A DNA stretch of 64,000 bases from Phil1 sp964487565 (GTDB taxonomy: Bacteria; Bacillota; Clostridia; Christensenellales; CAG-138), in contig CAZARN010000002.1 in the NCBI GenBank assembly GCA_964487565.1, positions 159,325-223,324 on the forward strand. Reading direction: 5' to 3'. A model generated the notes under the pieces. The model was given only the letters and a program-made list of their open reading frames with translations. It made no database searches and had not been told where the DNA came from. Shown one piece after another: positions 43,892-53,455 of the stretch (the stretch's first letter is position 1; the number at the start of each line of letters is the position of its first letter). The position numbers and the translations under genes are program-made.

Positions 43892-45321
43892 AGATCGCGA
43901 TATGCGTGATTTGCATCCTGTTACTTCCGCTGCTCGCGGCGCTCATACGCACGCTGCTGATGAAACCCAAAACCTCGTCCTATGCGCCCGGTGAAGCCGA
44001 TGACGAGGCGCTGCGCCTCGCCCGAAAGCTCTCCGCAATGGTGCGCTGCGACACGACTTCCCATCCGGGGATCGCGAAGCCCTGTGGGCTTGACGCGCTG
44101 CACCGCACGCTCGCGGAGCTTTTTCCGCTCGTGCATGAAAAGCTTGAGCGCACCGACATAGACGGCAACCTGCTCTATTTCTGGAAAGGGAAGACGGACG
44201 CGCAGCCCGTCGTGCTCATGGGCCATCAGGATGTTGTGCCAGCCGAGGGCAAATGGACGCACGAACCGTTTTCCGGCGATATAGCGTCCGGCCTCGTCTG
44301 GGGCCGCGGCACCGCGGACACGAAATGCTCCGTCATGGCCTTCTTCGAGGCGGCGGAACAACTTCTCGGCGAAGGATATCAGCCCGAATGCGACGTTTAT
44401 CTTTCATCCTCCTGCACCGAGGAATGGGGCGGCGACGGCGCGCCGAAACTCGTTGCGGAGCTTGAGCGCCGCGGCGTGAAGCCCTATCTTGTGTGCGACG
44501 AGGGCGGCGCGATACTGACGGATCCCATCGGCGGGATAAAAGGCAATTTTGCGATGGTGGGCGTGCTTGAAAAAGGCTCCGGCAACGTCAGGTTCAGCGC
44601 GAAAAGCAGCGGCGGCCACTCAAGCATGCCGGGTAAGAACACCCCTATCGCCCGCCTTGCGGCCCTCGTTGACGACGTTGAGAAGCATCCGCCTTTCAAA
44701 AAGAAGATGCTGCCTGAAATGAAGGATATGTTTTCGCGTCTCGCGCCTTACGCGCCCTTCGGCATGCGGCTTTTGATGGGCAATCTTTGGCTGTTCGCGC
44801 CGCTGATGACATGCGTCATGGGCTCCATGAGCGCCGCCGCCGCAGCCATGCTGCAAACGACCATCGCTTTCACGATGCAGTCCGGTTCCAACGCATACAA
44901 CGTGCTCCCGCAGGAAGCGACTCTCGGCGCGAATCTGCGCTTCATCCCGCATCAGGGCATGAAGGAAAGCCTCGCCATACTCAAGAAGCTTGCCGACAAA
45001 CACGGCGTCGATATGGAATTCGTCAACGGCAAAGATTACTGCGAGCCTGTCGATATCCGCGGCAGCGCGTTCGCCCAGATGCAGCGCGTGATCGGAAAGA
45101 CCTTCCCCGGTCTTCCCGTGAGTCCTTATATCATGACCGGCGGCACCGACGCAAGCATTTATCAGCGCATATGCCCAAGCTGTATGCGCTTCGCGCCTGT
45201 CGTTTACGGAAAAGCGCAGATGAAGGGTATGCACGGCATAGACGAGTGCATTGAAGCCGCATGTCTGCCCGGCGCCGTTGCGTTTTATAAAAACCTTATC
45301 CGCGCCCAGCAGGAGAGATAA
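43888..45321 (+). CDS. Membrane-anchored M20 family metallopeptidase
   Basis: A 477-residue di-zinc peptidase of the M20/M25/M40 family. Metal and catalytic residues are H113 and D115 (MGHQDVVP), D144 (GRGTADTK) and E178-E179 (SSCTEEWGGDG), with the dimerisation domain from about 225. Residues 4-25 form one hydrophobic helix, so it is anchored, as in CPS1/PM20D1-type members that cut or form N-acyl amino acids and dipeptides. It overlaps the upstream membrane protein gene by 4 nt and its 3' end overlaps the convergent gene by 26 nt. Confidence 0.88.
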   Translation: MKIAICVICILLLPLLAALIRTLLMKPKTSSYAPGEADDEALRLARKLSAMVRCDTTSHPGIAKPCGLDALHRTLAELFPLVHEKLERTDIDGNLLYFWKGKTDAQPVVLMGHQDVVPAEGKWTHEPFSGDIASGLVWGRGTADTKCSVMAFFEAAEQLLGEGYQPECDVYLSSSCTEEWGGDGAPKLVAELERRGVKPYLVCDEGGAILTDPIGGIKGNFAMVGVLEKGSGNVRFSAKSSGGHSSMPGKNTPIARLAALVDDVEKHPPFKKKMLPEMKDMFSRLAPYAPFGMRLLMGNLWLFAPLMTCVMGSMSAAAAAMLQTTIAFTMQSGSNAYNVLPQEATLGANLRFIPHQGMKESLAILKKLADKHGVDMEFVNGKDYCEPVDIRGSAFAQMQRVIGKTFPGLPVSPYIMTGGTDASIYQRICPSCMRFAPVVYGKAQMKGMHGIDECIEAACLPGAVAFYKNLIRAQQER

Positions 45322-46015
45322 CGGACGCGCCGGAACGATCCCGGCTTTGCCTGCTTTTCAGCCGGGCCAGCAGCACGGCGAGCCCGTAAGCGCCAAGCGT
45401 TATAAGCGCGCACCACATGACAGACGTCCAGACGCTCTGCTCATAAACGCGAAGGAAGGGATACGGGCCTTCTATCGTACGCGTCAGGTTGAGGCAGATC
45501 GCGACAACAGAATAGGCAAGCGTGGGTATAAGGGCGGCCGCAGCCGCCCTTTTCGGTTTTGCGACCGGCATGTCGAACAGGAAAAAAGAGACCGCCGCGA
45601 GTATCGGGCATATGAAGTGATGATAAAGCATATCGCGCGAGAAGAACATGATGATATAACCCTTGAGGCCGTGCATGGGCGCAAGCACAAGCAGCACCGT
45701 GAAAAACGTGACCGCGAGGCAGGAGAGCGCCATGTATTTCAACATGCCCACCCATCGCGGGACCTCCGTCTTTTTTGCCGCGCACACGAGTTTGTATATG
45801 ATGCTGGTCAGCGCCGCCCCCATCGCCAGCAGGTTGCTGTCAACGGTGTAAAACTGAAGCATACCGAAGCCTGTCGCCCGGAAATTCATCACCGCGCCGA
45901 TCAGGACGCACACGACAATGGCAAGCTCCAAAGCGATCGATATAAAAAATGCGCCCGCGCGCTTGTGTTGCGGTTCGCATCCCGCAGCGCGGGGCGTTTC
46001 AAACGTATTTTGCAT
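45296..46015 (-). CDS. Pr6Pr-like integral membrane protein
   Basis: A 239-residue protein with six hydrophobic segments. LQFYTVDSNLLAMGAA near residue 53 and MLYHHFICPILAAVSFFLFD match the Pr6Pr (FAR-17a/AIG1-like) group, whose bacterial members are uncharacterised. ATG 46015 was chosen over TTG 46021; neither has a strong Shine-Dalgarno. The C-terminal 8 codons lie antisense to the end of the M20 gene. Confidence 0.75.
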   Translation of the reverse strand: MQNTFETPRAAGCEPQHKRAGAFFISIALELAIVVCVLIGAVMNFRATGFGMLQFYTVDSNLLAMGAALTSIIYKLVCAAKKTEVPRWVGMLKYMALSCLAVTFFTVLLVLAPMHGLKGYIIMFFSRDMLYHHFICPILAAVSFFLFDMPVAKPKRAAAAALIPTLAYSVVAICLNLTRTIEGPYPFLRVYEQSVWTSVMWCALITLGAYGLAVLLARLKSRQSRDRSGASVISPAGRG

Positions 46016-46160
46016 GGTCAATCCGGCTTTCTTTTTAACGCTGCATGTATTCTAACACGCACGGTTCATGCAATAAAGCCGGGCATTGTGGAAAGAAAAT
46101 GGCAAATGTGCCGCTTTTTCACGCCCGGCGTCCGGTTCGCTTTTGAAAGCGTCTGATGCT

Positions 46161-46454
46161 TTACTTCTTTCTTGCAAGCTCCGACACTTCTTTGAAGCGG
46201 CTTATGATGTATGAATAGCTCTCCCGCCTGTGCGGAACGAGGCATTCGCTGCAATCCTTTATGCCGTCCTCGGTATATTTATAATTGCCGCGGCATTTAT
46301 CGCCCAGCGCGTACAGCGGGCAATAGCAGAAAAGACAATTGAAGTCCTCCGGATGCCCGGTCTTGTGGCAAGGAAAGAACTCGCATTCCTTGTGCTGGAA
46401 GAAAGAGTATTTGCACTCCTCCGGCTTTTTTCCGAAAACGTTTTTGTCAGCCAT
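46161..46454 (-). CDS. Cysteine-rich small domain protein
   Basis: A 97-residue protein with nine cysteines: KYSFFQHKECEFFPCHK, then FNCLFCYCPLY, KCRGNY and KDCSECLVPH. This matches the cysteine-rich small domain family, presumed metal binding, sometimes found near cobalamin genes; the function is unknown. A GGGGAGG site precedes the ATG. It stands between the Pr6Pr-like gene and the histidine kinase gene. Confidence 0.82.
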   Translation of the reverse strand: MADKNVFGKKPEECKYSFFQHKECEFFPCHKTGHPEDFNCLFCYCPLYALGDKCRGNYKYTEDGIKDCSECLVPHRRESYSYIISRFKEVSELARKK

Positions 46455-46533
46455 AAATATCCTCCCCGGATCATATTGCTATGCGTCGATAGTATTGTAC
46501 CACAACGCGCGAAAAAAGCGAGCGGCCTTCGCG

Positions 46534-48276
46534 TCAGTCCGCATCGCCGCCATCCGCGGCAATCGGAAGCGAAAAATAGAAGCAGATCTCGTCGCTCTCC
46601 TGCCGCACGCCGTATTCGCTGCCGTGGATTATCAGTATCTCGCGCACGATCTCAAGACCGATGCCCTCGCTGGGCAGGCGCACCGAGTTGCTGTTGTCGC
46701 CGCGATAATACCGCTCCCATATGCGCTTTATGTCAACGTCCGAAACGTGACCGTCGTTTGAAATGCTGACGATGGCTTTTGTTTTGTCCGTGCGCACGCT
46801 GATGTTGATGCGCTTGCGGGCGCCGGCATATTTTATGGCGTTTGAAATGAGGTTCGTGAGCACCTGTTCTATGCGTTTGCCGTCGCATATTACGGTTGCG
46901 TCCTCATAGCTGCAGCTCACGCCGAAGCCCTCGTTTGCAAGCTGTACGGCGAAGCGGTCGAGCGCGTTCTCGATCAGATCGGATATCTCGCACGGACGTG
47001 GCTCATGTTTCCAGTTGCCGCTCTCCATCTTCGAAAGTTGAATGACATCGTTTATCATGTTTGTGAGGCTGTCTATCTCCGCCTCTATAATGCGGAAATA
47101 ATGCCCGCTCTCATCAGGGAAATTGCCGCTTTCGATCATCTCTGTATAAGCGGAAATTATGCCCAGCGGCGTTTTGAACTCGTGCGCGACGTCGGCGAGC
47201 ATTTTCTTCATTCTGGCTTCGTTGCGCATTGCGGTGTCCGCCGAATGGCGCAGCTCGCCCATCGAGCGCTCCAGACTGTCCGCCATGGAATTTATGTTGT
47301 CCGCAAGTTTTTTAAGCTCCTCCTGTTTTTTCGGCTTCATCCGCACGGAAAAATCATTGGAGGCAATACGCTCCGTCACGCTTTTTATCTCGACCAGCGG
47401 CGACACGAAACGCTTTGCAAGGTTCCACGCAAGGATCGCGAGCAGCAGCGCCATAATGCCGAATATGACGAAGAAATATGTGTTGAAATAGCGTCCCGCG
47501 GCCCCGGTGGTGCTCACGGGGCTCATCGAGACAAAAAATGTGCGCACGCCTTCGATGCTGCGCTCCACATATATGAACCGGCACACGGTTCCGCTCGTCT
47601 CGCTCACATCCGCCGCGCATATGCCGTCAAGGAAGCTTTGCGGCTCAAGCCCAAGGATAAGGCAGTTTTTCACCGCGTCATATATGCTCCATGCCCTGTC
47701 CGAGGTGAGGCTGCCTCTTTTTTCGATATATGAAACGCTGCGCACGCTTTCCTCCGTGTGTATCCACGCGCAGGCGTCGCACTGTCTCACCTCATCCGGA
47801 ACGTCGCGATAAAGATATGTCTTGCCGTCGTATCTTATTATCGACGCGTCATAATACCGGCTCGTGCCGAGGCGCACGGCCTCGATCGAATAGAGCGCCG
47901 CGCTGACCGACTGCGGAAGCGTCGCGCTCATCTCCACCGGCATGCGCACGGATATGTTGTCCTCCTTGCGCAGGCTCAATATGCTCATGTATGAAAAAAT
48001 GCCGTTGTCGCAAACATCATGATTTTCGTTGAAAACAAAAACCGGCGATTCGTATTTGGCCGCGTAATCGCTAAGTATCGGGCTTGAACCCGCGCCGCTC
48101 ACGCATTCGAACTCATCCGCGTACCGCGAAAGCGTGCGTTTGCTGTCCGAGAGCATATAGAAGCTGTAAAGCTTGTCAAACCAGAGTGCATAAAAAACGC
48201 CCTGCATCAAAAGCATGAAAATAAAGCAGATCAGCAGCGCCAGGAACATCTGTCCGATTATGGTATTGCGTTTCAC
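46534..48276 (-). CDS. Sensor histidine kinase
   Basis: A 580-residue membrane kinase. TM1 is about 8-32, an extracellular sensor region of about 230 residues, TM2 264-288, HAMP about 289-345, HisKA with phospho-acceptor H365 (VAHEFKTPLG), and HATPase_c with N box NLISNAIKYAG and G boxes near 520-550. It starts at GTG overlapping the stop of the response regulator (GTGA). The pair lies directly downstream of a peptide-type importer, whose substrate it may sense. Confidence 0.93.
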   Translation of the reverse strand: MKRNTIIGQMFLALLICFIFMLLMQGVFYALWFDKLYSFYMLSDSKRTLSRYADEFECVSGAGSSPILSDYAAKYESPVFVFNENHDVCDNGIFSYMSILSLRKEDNISVRMPVEMSATLPQSVSAALYSIEAVRLGTSRYYDASIIRYDGKTYLYRDVPDEVRQCDACAWIHTEESVRSVSYIEKRGSLTSDRAWSIYDAVKNCLILGLEPQSFLDGICAADVSETSGTVCRFIYVERSIEGVRTFFVSMSPVSTTGAAGRYFNTYFFVIFGIMALLLAILAWNLAKRFVSPLVEIKSVTERIASNDFSVRMKPKKQEELKKLADNINSMADSLERSMGELRHSADTAMRNEARMKKMLADVAHEFKTPLGIISAYTEMIESGNFPDESGHYFRIIEAEIDSLTNMINDVIQLSKMESGNWKHEPRPCEISDLIENALDRFAVQLANEGFGVSCSYEDATVICDGKRIEQVLTNLISNAIKYAGARKRINISVRTDKTKAIVSISNDGHVSDVDIKRIWERYYRGDNSNSVRLPSEGIGLEIVREILIIHGSEYGVRQESDEICFYFSLPIAADGGDAD

Positions 48277-48938
48277 GGTTTTTCCTCGTATTTGTAACCG
48301 ACGGAGACAACGGTGCGTATGCGCTCGCCGTATACGCCGAGCTTGCGCCTGATGTTTTTTATATGATTGTCAACGACGCGGCTTTCGCCGTAATAATTAT
48401 AGCCCCAGACGCTCACGAGAAGATGCTCGCGCGACAGGGTGCGGCCGGGAGCCTTCATAAGCTCCGCGAGGACCACAAATTCCCTGTGGGTGAGGCCTGC
48501 GTCTTTACCGTCCACATAACAGACGGTGCCCTCCGTGTCGAGCATGAGTCCGTTTTCCCTTGAACGGCTGTGTTCGTAATGGGAAAGGATGCGCCTTATC
48601 TTCAAAACGAGTATGGAAAGTCTGAAGGGTTTCCCGATATAGTCATCCGCGCCTGTGCGATAGCCGAGGATCTGATTGTCGTCATCCGTGAGGGCCGTGA
48701 GAAACAGTATCGGTATGTCGCTCGTTTCGCGTATCGTGCGGCACACGCTGAAGCCGTCGATATCGGGCAGCATCACGTCAAGCAAAATCAGGTCTATCCT
48801 GTCAGACGCAAAAAGCTCCAGCGCCTCGCGGCCCGAGCCTGTTGCAACCACACGGAAGCCCTCTCCGCGAAGATACATCACAACGGCTTCGCGCAGGGAG
48901 CTTTCATCTTCGACCACAAGAATTGTTGTATCCGGCAT
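48273..48938 (-). CDS. OmpR/PhoB family response regulator
   Basis: A 221-residue regulator. The receiver domain (1-115) has acidic D11 and E12 and phospho-acceptor D54 (LLDVMLPDIDG); the winged helix-turn-helix (about 125-220) ends with VRTVVSVGYKYE. ATG 48938 has GAGGAAC upstream; longer in-frame starts would cross the promoter. It is coupled to the histidine kinase gene. Confidence 0.94.
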   Translation of the reverse strand: MPDTTILVVEDESSLREAVVMYLRGEGFRVVATGSGREALELFASDRIDLILLDVMLPDIDGFSVCRTIRETSDIPILFLTALTDDDNQILGYRTGADDYIGKPFRLSILVLKIRRILSHYEHSRSRENGLMLDTEGTVCYVDGKDAGLTHREFVVLAELMKAPGRTLSREHLLVSVWGYNYYGESRVVDNHIKNIRRKLGVYGERIRTVVSVGYKYEEKP

Positions 48939-48957
48939 AGGTTTGTTCCTCGGGAAT

Positions 48958-48986
48958 ATGATAGCATATGAAAACGGCGGGCGCAA
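48958..48986 (-). promoter_or_regulatory. Promoter of the two-component system genes
   Basis: On the minus strand TTGCGC, a 17-nt spacer, TATCAT. The -35 box lies in the loop-proximal part of the preceding terminator. Confidence 0.55.
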
Positions 48987-49006
48987 CGTTTCCGGTACGC
49001 CCGCCG
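48971..49006 (-). terminator. Terminator of the peptide ABC operon
   Basis: On the minus strand CGGCGGGCG...CGCCCGCCG with a 14-nt loop, followed by TTTTC. It separates the ABC operon from the two-component genes. Confidence 0.75.
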
Positions 49007-49016
49007 CGGTTTGGCT

Positions 49017-50564
49017 TCAACCCACGTCGTTTATGAGCAGATAGCCTTCAGCGCCGAGCACGATGCCCGAAAGCTTTTCCTTGTTATAGGCGATGACGGT
49101 CGAGGTTTTCGCAATAGGATAATTGTAAAGGCCGTCCATCAGAACATGCTGAAGCTCGGCGAACTTCGCGGTGCGCTCCGTATCGTCCGCGATCGCCGCG
49201 TAAGCAAAGGCATTGCTGTAATATGTGTCGTAATCAATGGCGTCCTCATCATCAACGATATAGGGCAGCGTTGACGCCGAATCTCCCCACCAGAAGTTGT
49301 TGAGCGCCGCTTCGTAGCTGTTGTCGGCATAAGCGTCCAGTATCACCGATTCCTCGTATTCGCTTATCACGACATCCACGCCCTGCTCTTTATACAGTAT
49401 CTGCACGATCTCGGCAACGCTCTTGCAATAATCCGGCGTCCAGAGATTGATGGTGAGCTTCTCTCCGTTTTTGTCGAGATAACCGTCGCCGTCGCTGTCC
49501 GTCCAGCCGGCCTCGGCCATGAGCGCAAGTCCGCCCTCCGGATCAAAGCCGTAGTTTGTCTTGCAGTACTCTTCCACCGCAGGCTCATAATCGGACATGC
49601 CCTCGATAATATAAGCGTAGGCCTCCGAATACTGACCGAAGGAATAGGACGCTATCTGGCTCCTGTCGAGCAGCTTGATGAGCGCCTTCCTTACGTTCGC
49701 GTCGTCGAGCAGCGTGCCGCCGTTGTTGTTGAAAAGCAGCCTTGTCACGCAGGGCACATACTGGTTTGCAAGGGTGAGGTTTTCGCTTGCGTTGAGGTCG
49801 TCAAGGTATTCAAAGCTCACATAGCTCAGATCCGCTTCGCCGTTCATGAGGGATTCTGCAACGGTGAACGCATCGTTTATGAATTTTACCGTGACCTTGT
49901 CCACACTGCACGCCCCCTGATTTTCAACAAGCTCCGAGCGGCAGATGTAGTTCTCGTTCTTTTTGAGGGTTATGTGCGAACCTTCGGCGTATTCTTCGAC
50001 ATAATACGGGCCGTATGACTTTGCGCCCCAAAGCAGCTCCTCATTGGACATGGTCTCAAGGCATTCATGCGAAATTATCACAAAATACACGTTGCTCAGA
50101 TAATAAAGCACGGTCGAGCTGTATTCGCTCATATGGATGACAAACGTCAGATCGTCGACGGCTTCGACGTCGCTGATGGCGGCGAAATCTTCAGCGTAAG
50201 GGCAAACGTCCGCGCCGTGGAGTATCGAGGCGCAGACATCCTCTGCGACCACGGGCGTGCCGTCATAGAATTTCATCCCGTCAAGAAGCTTGATGGTTAT
50301 GTCCATGCCGTCTTCGCTTATGCTCCACTCATCCACGAGCGTGGGGTTCATCTCTCCTTTTTCATCAAGGAAAAACATCGGCTGGCCCACAAGGGTCATG
50401 AACGGAACCGTCCCGTCAAGCTGATAAATATCGATGCCGTCCCATGGATCGCTCAGTATGACCACCGAGCTTTCTTCGTCGTCCCCCGCGGCGGATTGGG
50501 TGCAGCCGATGCAAAGCGTGGCCGCAAGCAACGCGCAAAGAGTCAGTGCCGCAATTCTTTTCAT
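49017..50564 (-). CDS. Peptide/nickel-type ABC transporter substrate-binding lipoprotein
   Basis: A 515-residue SBP_bac_5 protein. The signal peptide ends in lipobox LCIGC (residues 17-21), so it is membrane-tethered outside. The family pattern includes EWSISEDGMDITIKLLDGMKF near 105 and the pocket region with LFNNNGGTLLDDANVRKAL. It is the last gene of the importer operon, 71 nt after the second ATPase gene. Substrate class may be di- or oligopeptides or similar conjugates; affinity cannot be read from sequence. Confidence 0.92.
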   Translation of the reverse strand: MKRIAALTLCALLAATLCIGCTQSAAGDDEESSVVILSDPWDGIDIYQLDGTVPFMTLVGQPMFFLDEKGEMNPTLVDEWSISEDGMDITIKLLDGMKFYDGTPVVAEDVCASILHGADVCPYAEDFAAISDVEAVDDLTFVIHMSEYSSTVLYYLSNVYFVIISHECLETMSNEELLWGAKSYGPYYVEEYAEGSHITLKKNENYICRSELVENQGACSVDKVTVKFINDAFTVAESLMNGEADLSYVSFEYLDDLNASENLTLANQYVPCVTRLLFNNNGGTLLDDANVRKALIKLLDRSQIASYSFGQYSEAYAYIIEGMSDYEPAVEEYCKTNYGFDPEGGLALMAEAGWTDSDGDGYLDKNGEKLTINLWTPDYCKSVAEIVQILYKEQGVDVVISEYEESVILDAYADNSYEAALNNFWWGDSASTLPYIVDDEDAIDYDTYYSNAFAYAAIADDTERTAKFAELQHVLMDGLYNYPIAKTSTVIAYNKEKLSGIVLGAEGYLLINDVG

Positions 50565-50635
50565 GTTTCCTCTCCTTCGTTTATTTGATTCGTCCGCGGG
50601 TCATCGCCGCGGCCAAATTCTTTTTCTCTCAATTG

Positions 50636-51610
50636 TCAATCGCAATACAGATGGCATTTTACCATATGTCCGTCTTCAAATTCCTTCATGGCAGGCTCTT
50701 TCGACGTGCATATATCCTTGGCATACGGACACCGCGGCGCAAGTCTGCAACCCGGCTTCATATCGATCAGGCTGCCCGGCTCCCCCGATATGACGCGCTG
50801 CTTCGTTTTGCGCAGCGACGGATGCAGCACGGGCGCCGCCGCCATGAGACCCATCGTATACGGATGGCGCGGCGAAAGGATTATATCCTCCGTTGCGCCG
50901 CATTCGACGATCTGCCCGAGGTACATCACGGCCACCCTGTCGCTCATATACCTGATCACGTTCAGGTCATGCGTCACCACAAGATATGTGAGGCCGAGCT
51001 TTTCCTGAAGGTCAAGCAAAAGGTTCATCACCTGAGCCTGCACGGATATATCCAGCGCGGAGGTCGGCTCGTCAAGCACCATTATCTCCGGCTGCATCAC
51101 GATGGCGCGGGCGATCGCCACGCGCTGGAGCTGACCGCCCGAAAGCTGATGCGGATAGCTTTTTTTATAACACTCATCCATATGGACAAGGTCAAGCGCA
51201 ACGGCCGCCTTTTCATATGCTTCGGCCTTTGGCACGCCGTGGATTATCATGGGCCGTGCGATCGAAGCTTCGACCGTTTCCCGCGGATTGAGATTTGACA
51301 CCGGATCCTGAAAAACCACGGCGATGTTCTTGCGCAACGGCTTCTGTTCGTGCCTGCTCATATGGGAAAAATCCCTGTCCCCGATACATACGCGGCCTTC
51401 AGTCGGCTCCGTAAGACCGAGTATCAGCCTTGCAAGGGTGGTTTTTCCGGAGCCGGATTCACCCACAAGGCCCATTATTTCTCCCTTTTTAATATTGAGC
51501 GTCACGTCGTCCACAGCCTTCACGGCGATCTTTCTGCGCCGGTAAAACGGGCCTTCCTTCGCGGTGAAGTATTTTTTAACGCCCTCTATCTTTATTCGGT
51601 CCTCGCTCAT
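50636..51610 (-). CDS. Peptide ABC transporter ATP-binding protein (DppF/OppF type)
   Basis: A 324-residue ATPase with Walker A GESGSGKTTLA, signature LSGGQLQRVAIARAI and Walker B ILVLDEPTSALD-like MVLDEPTSALD. The C-terminal oligopeptide extension with CRLAPRCPYAKDICT may bind an Fe-S cluster, as in Dpp/Opp ATPases. ATG 51610 overlaps the stop of the upstream ATPase gene and has GGAGG. Confidence 0.93.
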   Translation of the reverse strand: MSEDRIKIEGVKKYFTAKEGPFYRRRKIAVKAVDDVTLNIKKGEIMGLVGESGSGKTTLARLILGLTEPTEGRVCIGDRDFSHMSRHEQKPLRKNIAVVFQDPVSNLNPRETVEASIARPMIIHGVPKAEAYEKAAVALDLVHMDECYKKSYPHQLSGGQLQRVAIARAIVMQPEIMVLDEPTSALDISVQAQVMNLLLDLQEKLGLTYLVVTHDLNVIRYMSDRVAVMYLGQIVECGATEDIILSPRHPYTMGLMAAAPVLHPSLRKTKQRVISGEPGSLIDMKPGCRLAPRCPYAKDICTSKEPAMKEFEDGHMVKCHLYCD

Positions 51611-52587
51611 ACGCTCGCCTCCATATGCGCGGTATCGTTGTGGCAGCAATAGCAGTGGCCCGGTGAGACCATGCGCAGCGGCGGCTCCTTCGTGCGGCAA
51701 AGCTCGCCGGCAAGCGGGCATCTGTTCTCGAACCTGCAGCCCGTGAATTCGCCGACGATCCTCGGCACCGTGCCCTCTATCGCGTTTATGCGCCCCTCGT
51801 GCTTCGACTGTCGCGGCAATGAATTCATGAGCGCCCTCGTATACGGGTGCATGGGCGAATCGAATATATCAAACACGCTGCCTGTTTCTATGAGCCTGCC
51901 CGCATACATAACGCCAACCCTGTCCGCGATCTCCGCCACGATGCCGAAATTATGAGTTATCATCATCACCGATGTGCCGTATTTTGTTTTAAGGTCAAGC
52001 AGCATATCGAGTATCTGGGATTCGATCGTCACGTCGAGCGCGGTCGTCGGTTCGTCCGCAATGAGCAGATCCGGCTGACGCGAAAGCATCATCGCGATCA
52101 TCACCCTCTGACGCATACCGCCTGAAAGCTCGTGCGGGAAATTGCGCATCCTGCGTTCCGGATCCTGTATGCGCACATCCTCATAAAGCTTTTTGACCCG
52201 TTTCACCGCCTCTGCCGGCGGCACGGAATCGATCTCGATGGCTTCCCTCACCTGCGTGCCGGAGCGGTACACCGGGTTGAGCGAATCGAGCGGGTTCTGA
52301 AATATCATACCTATACCGCTGCCGCGTATGCAATACATATCGCGTTCCGGCAGTGAAAGTATCTCCTGTCCCTTGAAAAACGCTTCGCCGGTTATAACTG
52401 CGTTGCCGTCCCTCAGAAGGCGCATTATCGCATGTGCGACCGTGGATTTGCCGCAGCCCGACTCACCCACAAGGGCAAAGATCTCCCCCCGGCCGATATC
52501 AAGACTTACGCGGTCAACGGCTGAGAGCATACCGTTCTTTACGCCGTATGATACGCTGAGTTCTTTCAAAGAAAGCAATGCGTCCAT
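51607..52587 (-). CDS. Peptide ABC transporter ATP-binding protein (DppD/OppD type)
   Basis: A 326-residue ATPase with Walker A GESGCGKST near residue 39, signature LSGGMRQRVMIAMML near 155 and Walker B LLIADEPTTALD. The cysteine-containing C-terminus (CRFENRCPLAGELCR) is present. It pairs with the next gene's product to form the two-ATPase motor of the importer. GGGGGG precedes the ATG. Confidence 0.93.
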   Translation of the reverse strand: MDALLSLKELSVSYGVKNGMLSAVDRVSLDIGRGEIFALVGESGCGKSTVAHAIMRLLRDGNAVITGEAFFKGQEILSLPERDMYCIRGSGIGMIFQNPLDSLNPVYRSGTQVREAIEIDSVPPAEAVKRVKKLYEDVRIQDPERRMRNFPHELSGGMRQRVMIAMMLSRQPDLLIADEPTTALDVTIESQILDMLLDLKTKYGTSVMMITHNFGIVAEIADRVGVMYAGRLIETGSVFDIFDSPMHPYTRALMNSLPRQSKHEGRINAIEGTVPRIVGEFTGCRFENRCPLAGELCRTKEPPLRMVSPGHCYCCHNDTAHMEASV

Positions 52588-52600
52588 GAAAGTCCCCCCT

Positions 52601-53455
52601 TCAAACGGATTTCATGCGCGGGTCGAGAAGGTCGCGTATGCCCTCGCCCAGCATGGTGAAGCCAAATGTTGTGAATATGAGCGCGATGCCCGGATACAGC
52701 GCAAGCCACGGCGCGGAAGTTATGCGCGCAAGCCCGTCGGATATCATGAGCCCCCAGTCGGGCGACGGCGACTGAGCGCCGAGGCCGAGAAAGCTTAAGC
52801 TCGTCGTCGCCATGATCACCTCAGGCACGGACTGCGACGCGATGACCACAAGCGACGGCACGATGTTGGGCAGGATGTAGCGCACGAGCAGCGCCGGCAC
52901 CCCTTCGCCGAATGCCACGCCAGTCTCAATGAACGCGGCGTTTTTGAGGGACATCGTCTTCGAGCGGATCACACGCGCATATCCGGCCCAGCCGACAAGC
53001 GATATTGCGACCATCGCGTTCATGAGGCTTTTCCCGATTATACACACGATCGCAAACGCCGCGATGAGCGACGGTATAGCCCATGTTATATCCATCATGA
53101 ATCCCAGCACCTTGTCCACCCAGCCGCCGAAATAGCCGCACAGCAGGCCGAAAACTATGCCGAGCAGCATCTCTATGCTCACGCAGATGACCGCAACCTT
53201 GAGCGCGATGCGGCTGCCGAACAGTATGCGCGAGAAAACATCCCGCCCGTAATTGTCCGTGCCCAGCAAATGCGCTTTGCAGGGGGCGACCATACGCGCC
53301 TCCAGATTTGTCTCGTCAAACTCATACGGGGCAAGCGTATCCGCAAATACCGCAGCAAGGAGCAGTATCGCGATGAATACGCAGCCGATAATGAGGTTGA
53401 CATATACGTTATGACGCTTTATCTCACGATTTTTCTTCTGCTTGACTTTATTCAT
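52601..53455 (-). CDS. Peptide ABC transporter permease (DppC/OppC type)
   Basis: A 284-residue permease with an N-terminal helix (about 20-42), an extracellular loop LLGTDNYGRDVFSRILFGSR typical of DppC/OppC, and five more hydrophobic segments. The EAA-like loop is seen in ETGVAFGEGVPALLVRYILP. The start overlaps the upstream permease stop (ATGA). Confidence 0.93.
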   Translation of the reverse strand: MNKVKQKKNREIKRHNVYVNLIIGCVFIAILLLAAVFADTLAPYEFDETNLEARMVAPCKAHLLGTDNYGRDVFSRILFGSRIALKVAVICVSIEMLLGIVFGLLCGYFGGWVDKVLGFMMDITWAIPSLIAAFAIVCIIGKSLMNAMVAISLVGWAGYARVIRSKTMSLKNAAFIETGVAFGEGVPALLVRYILPNIVPSLVVIASQSVPEVIMATTSLSFLGLGAQSPSPDWGLMISDGLARITSAPWLALYPGIALIFTTFGFTMLGEGIRDLLDPRMKSV

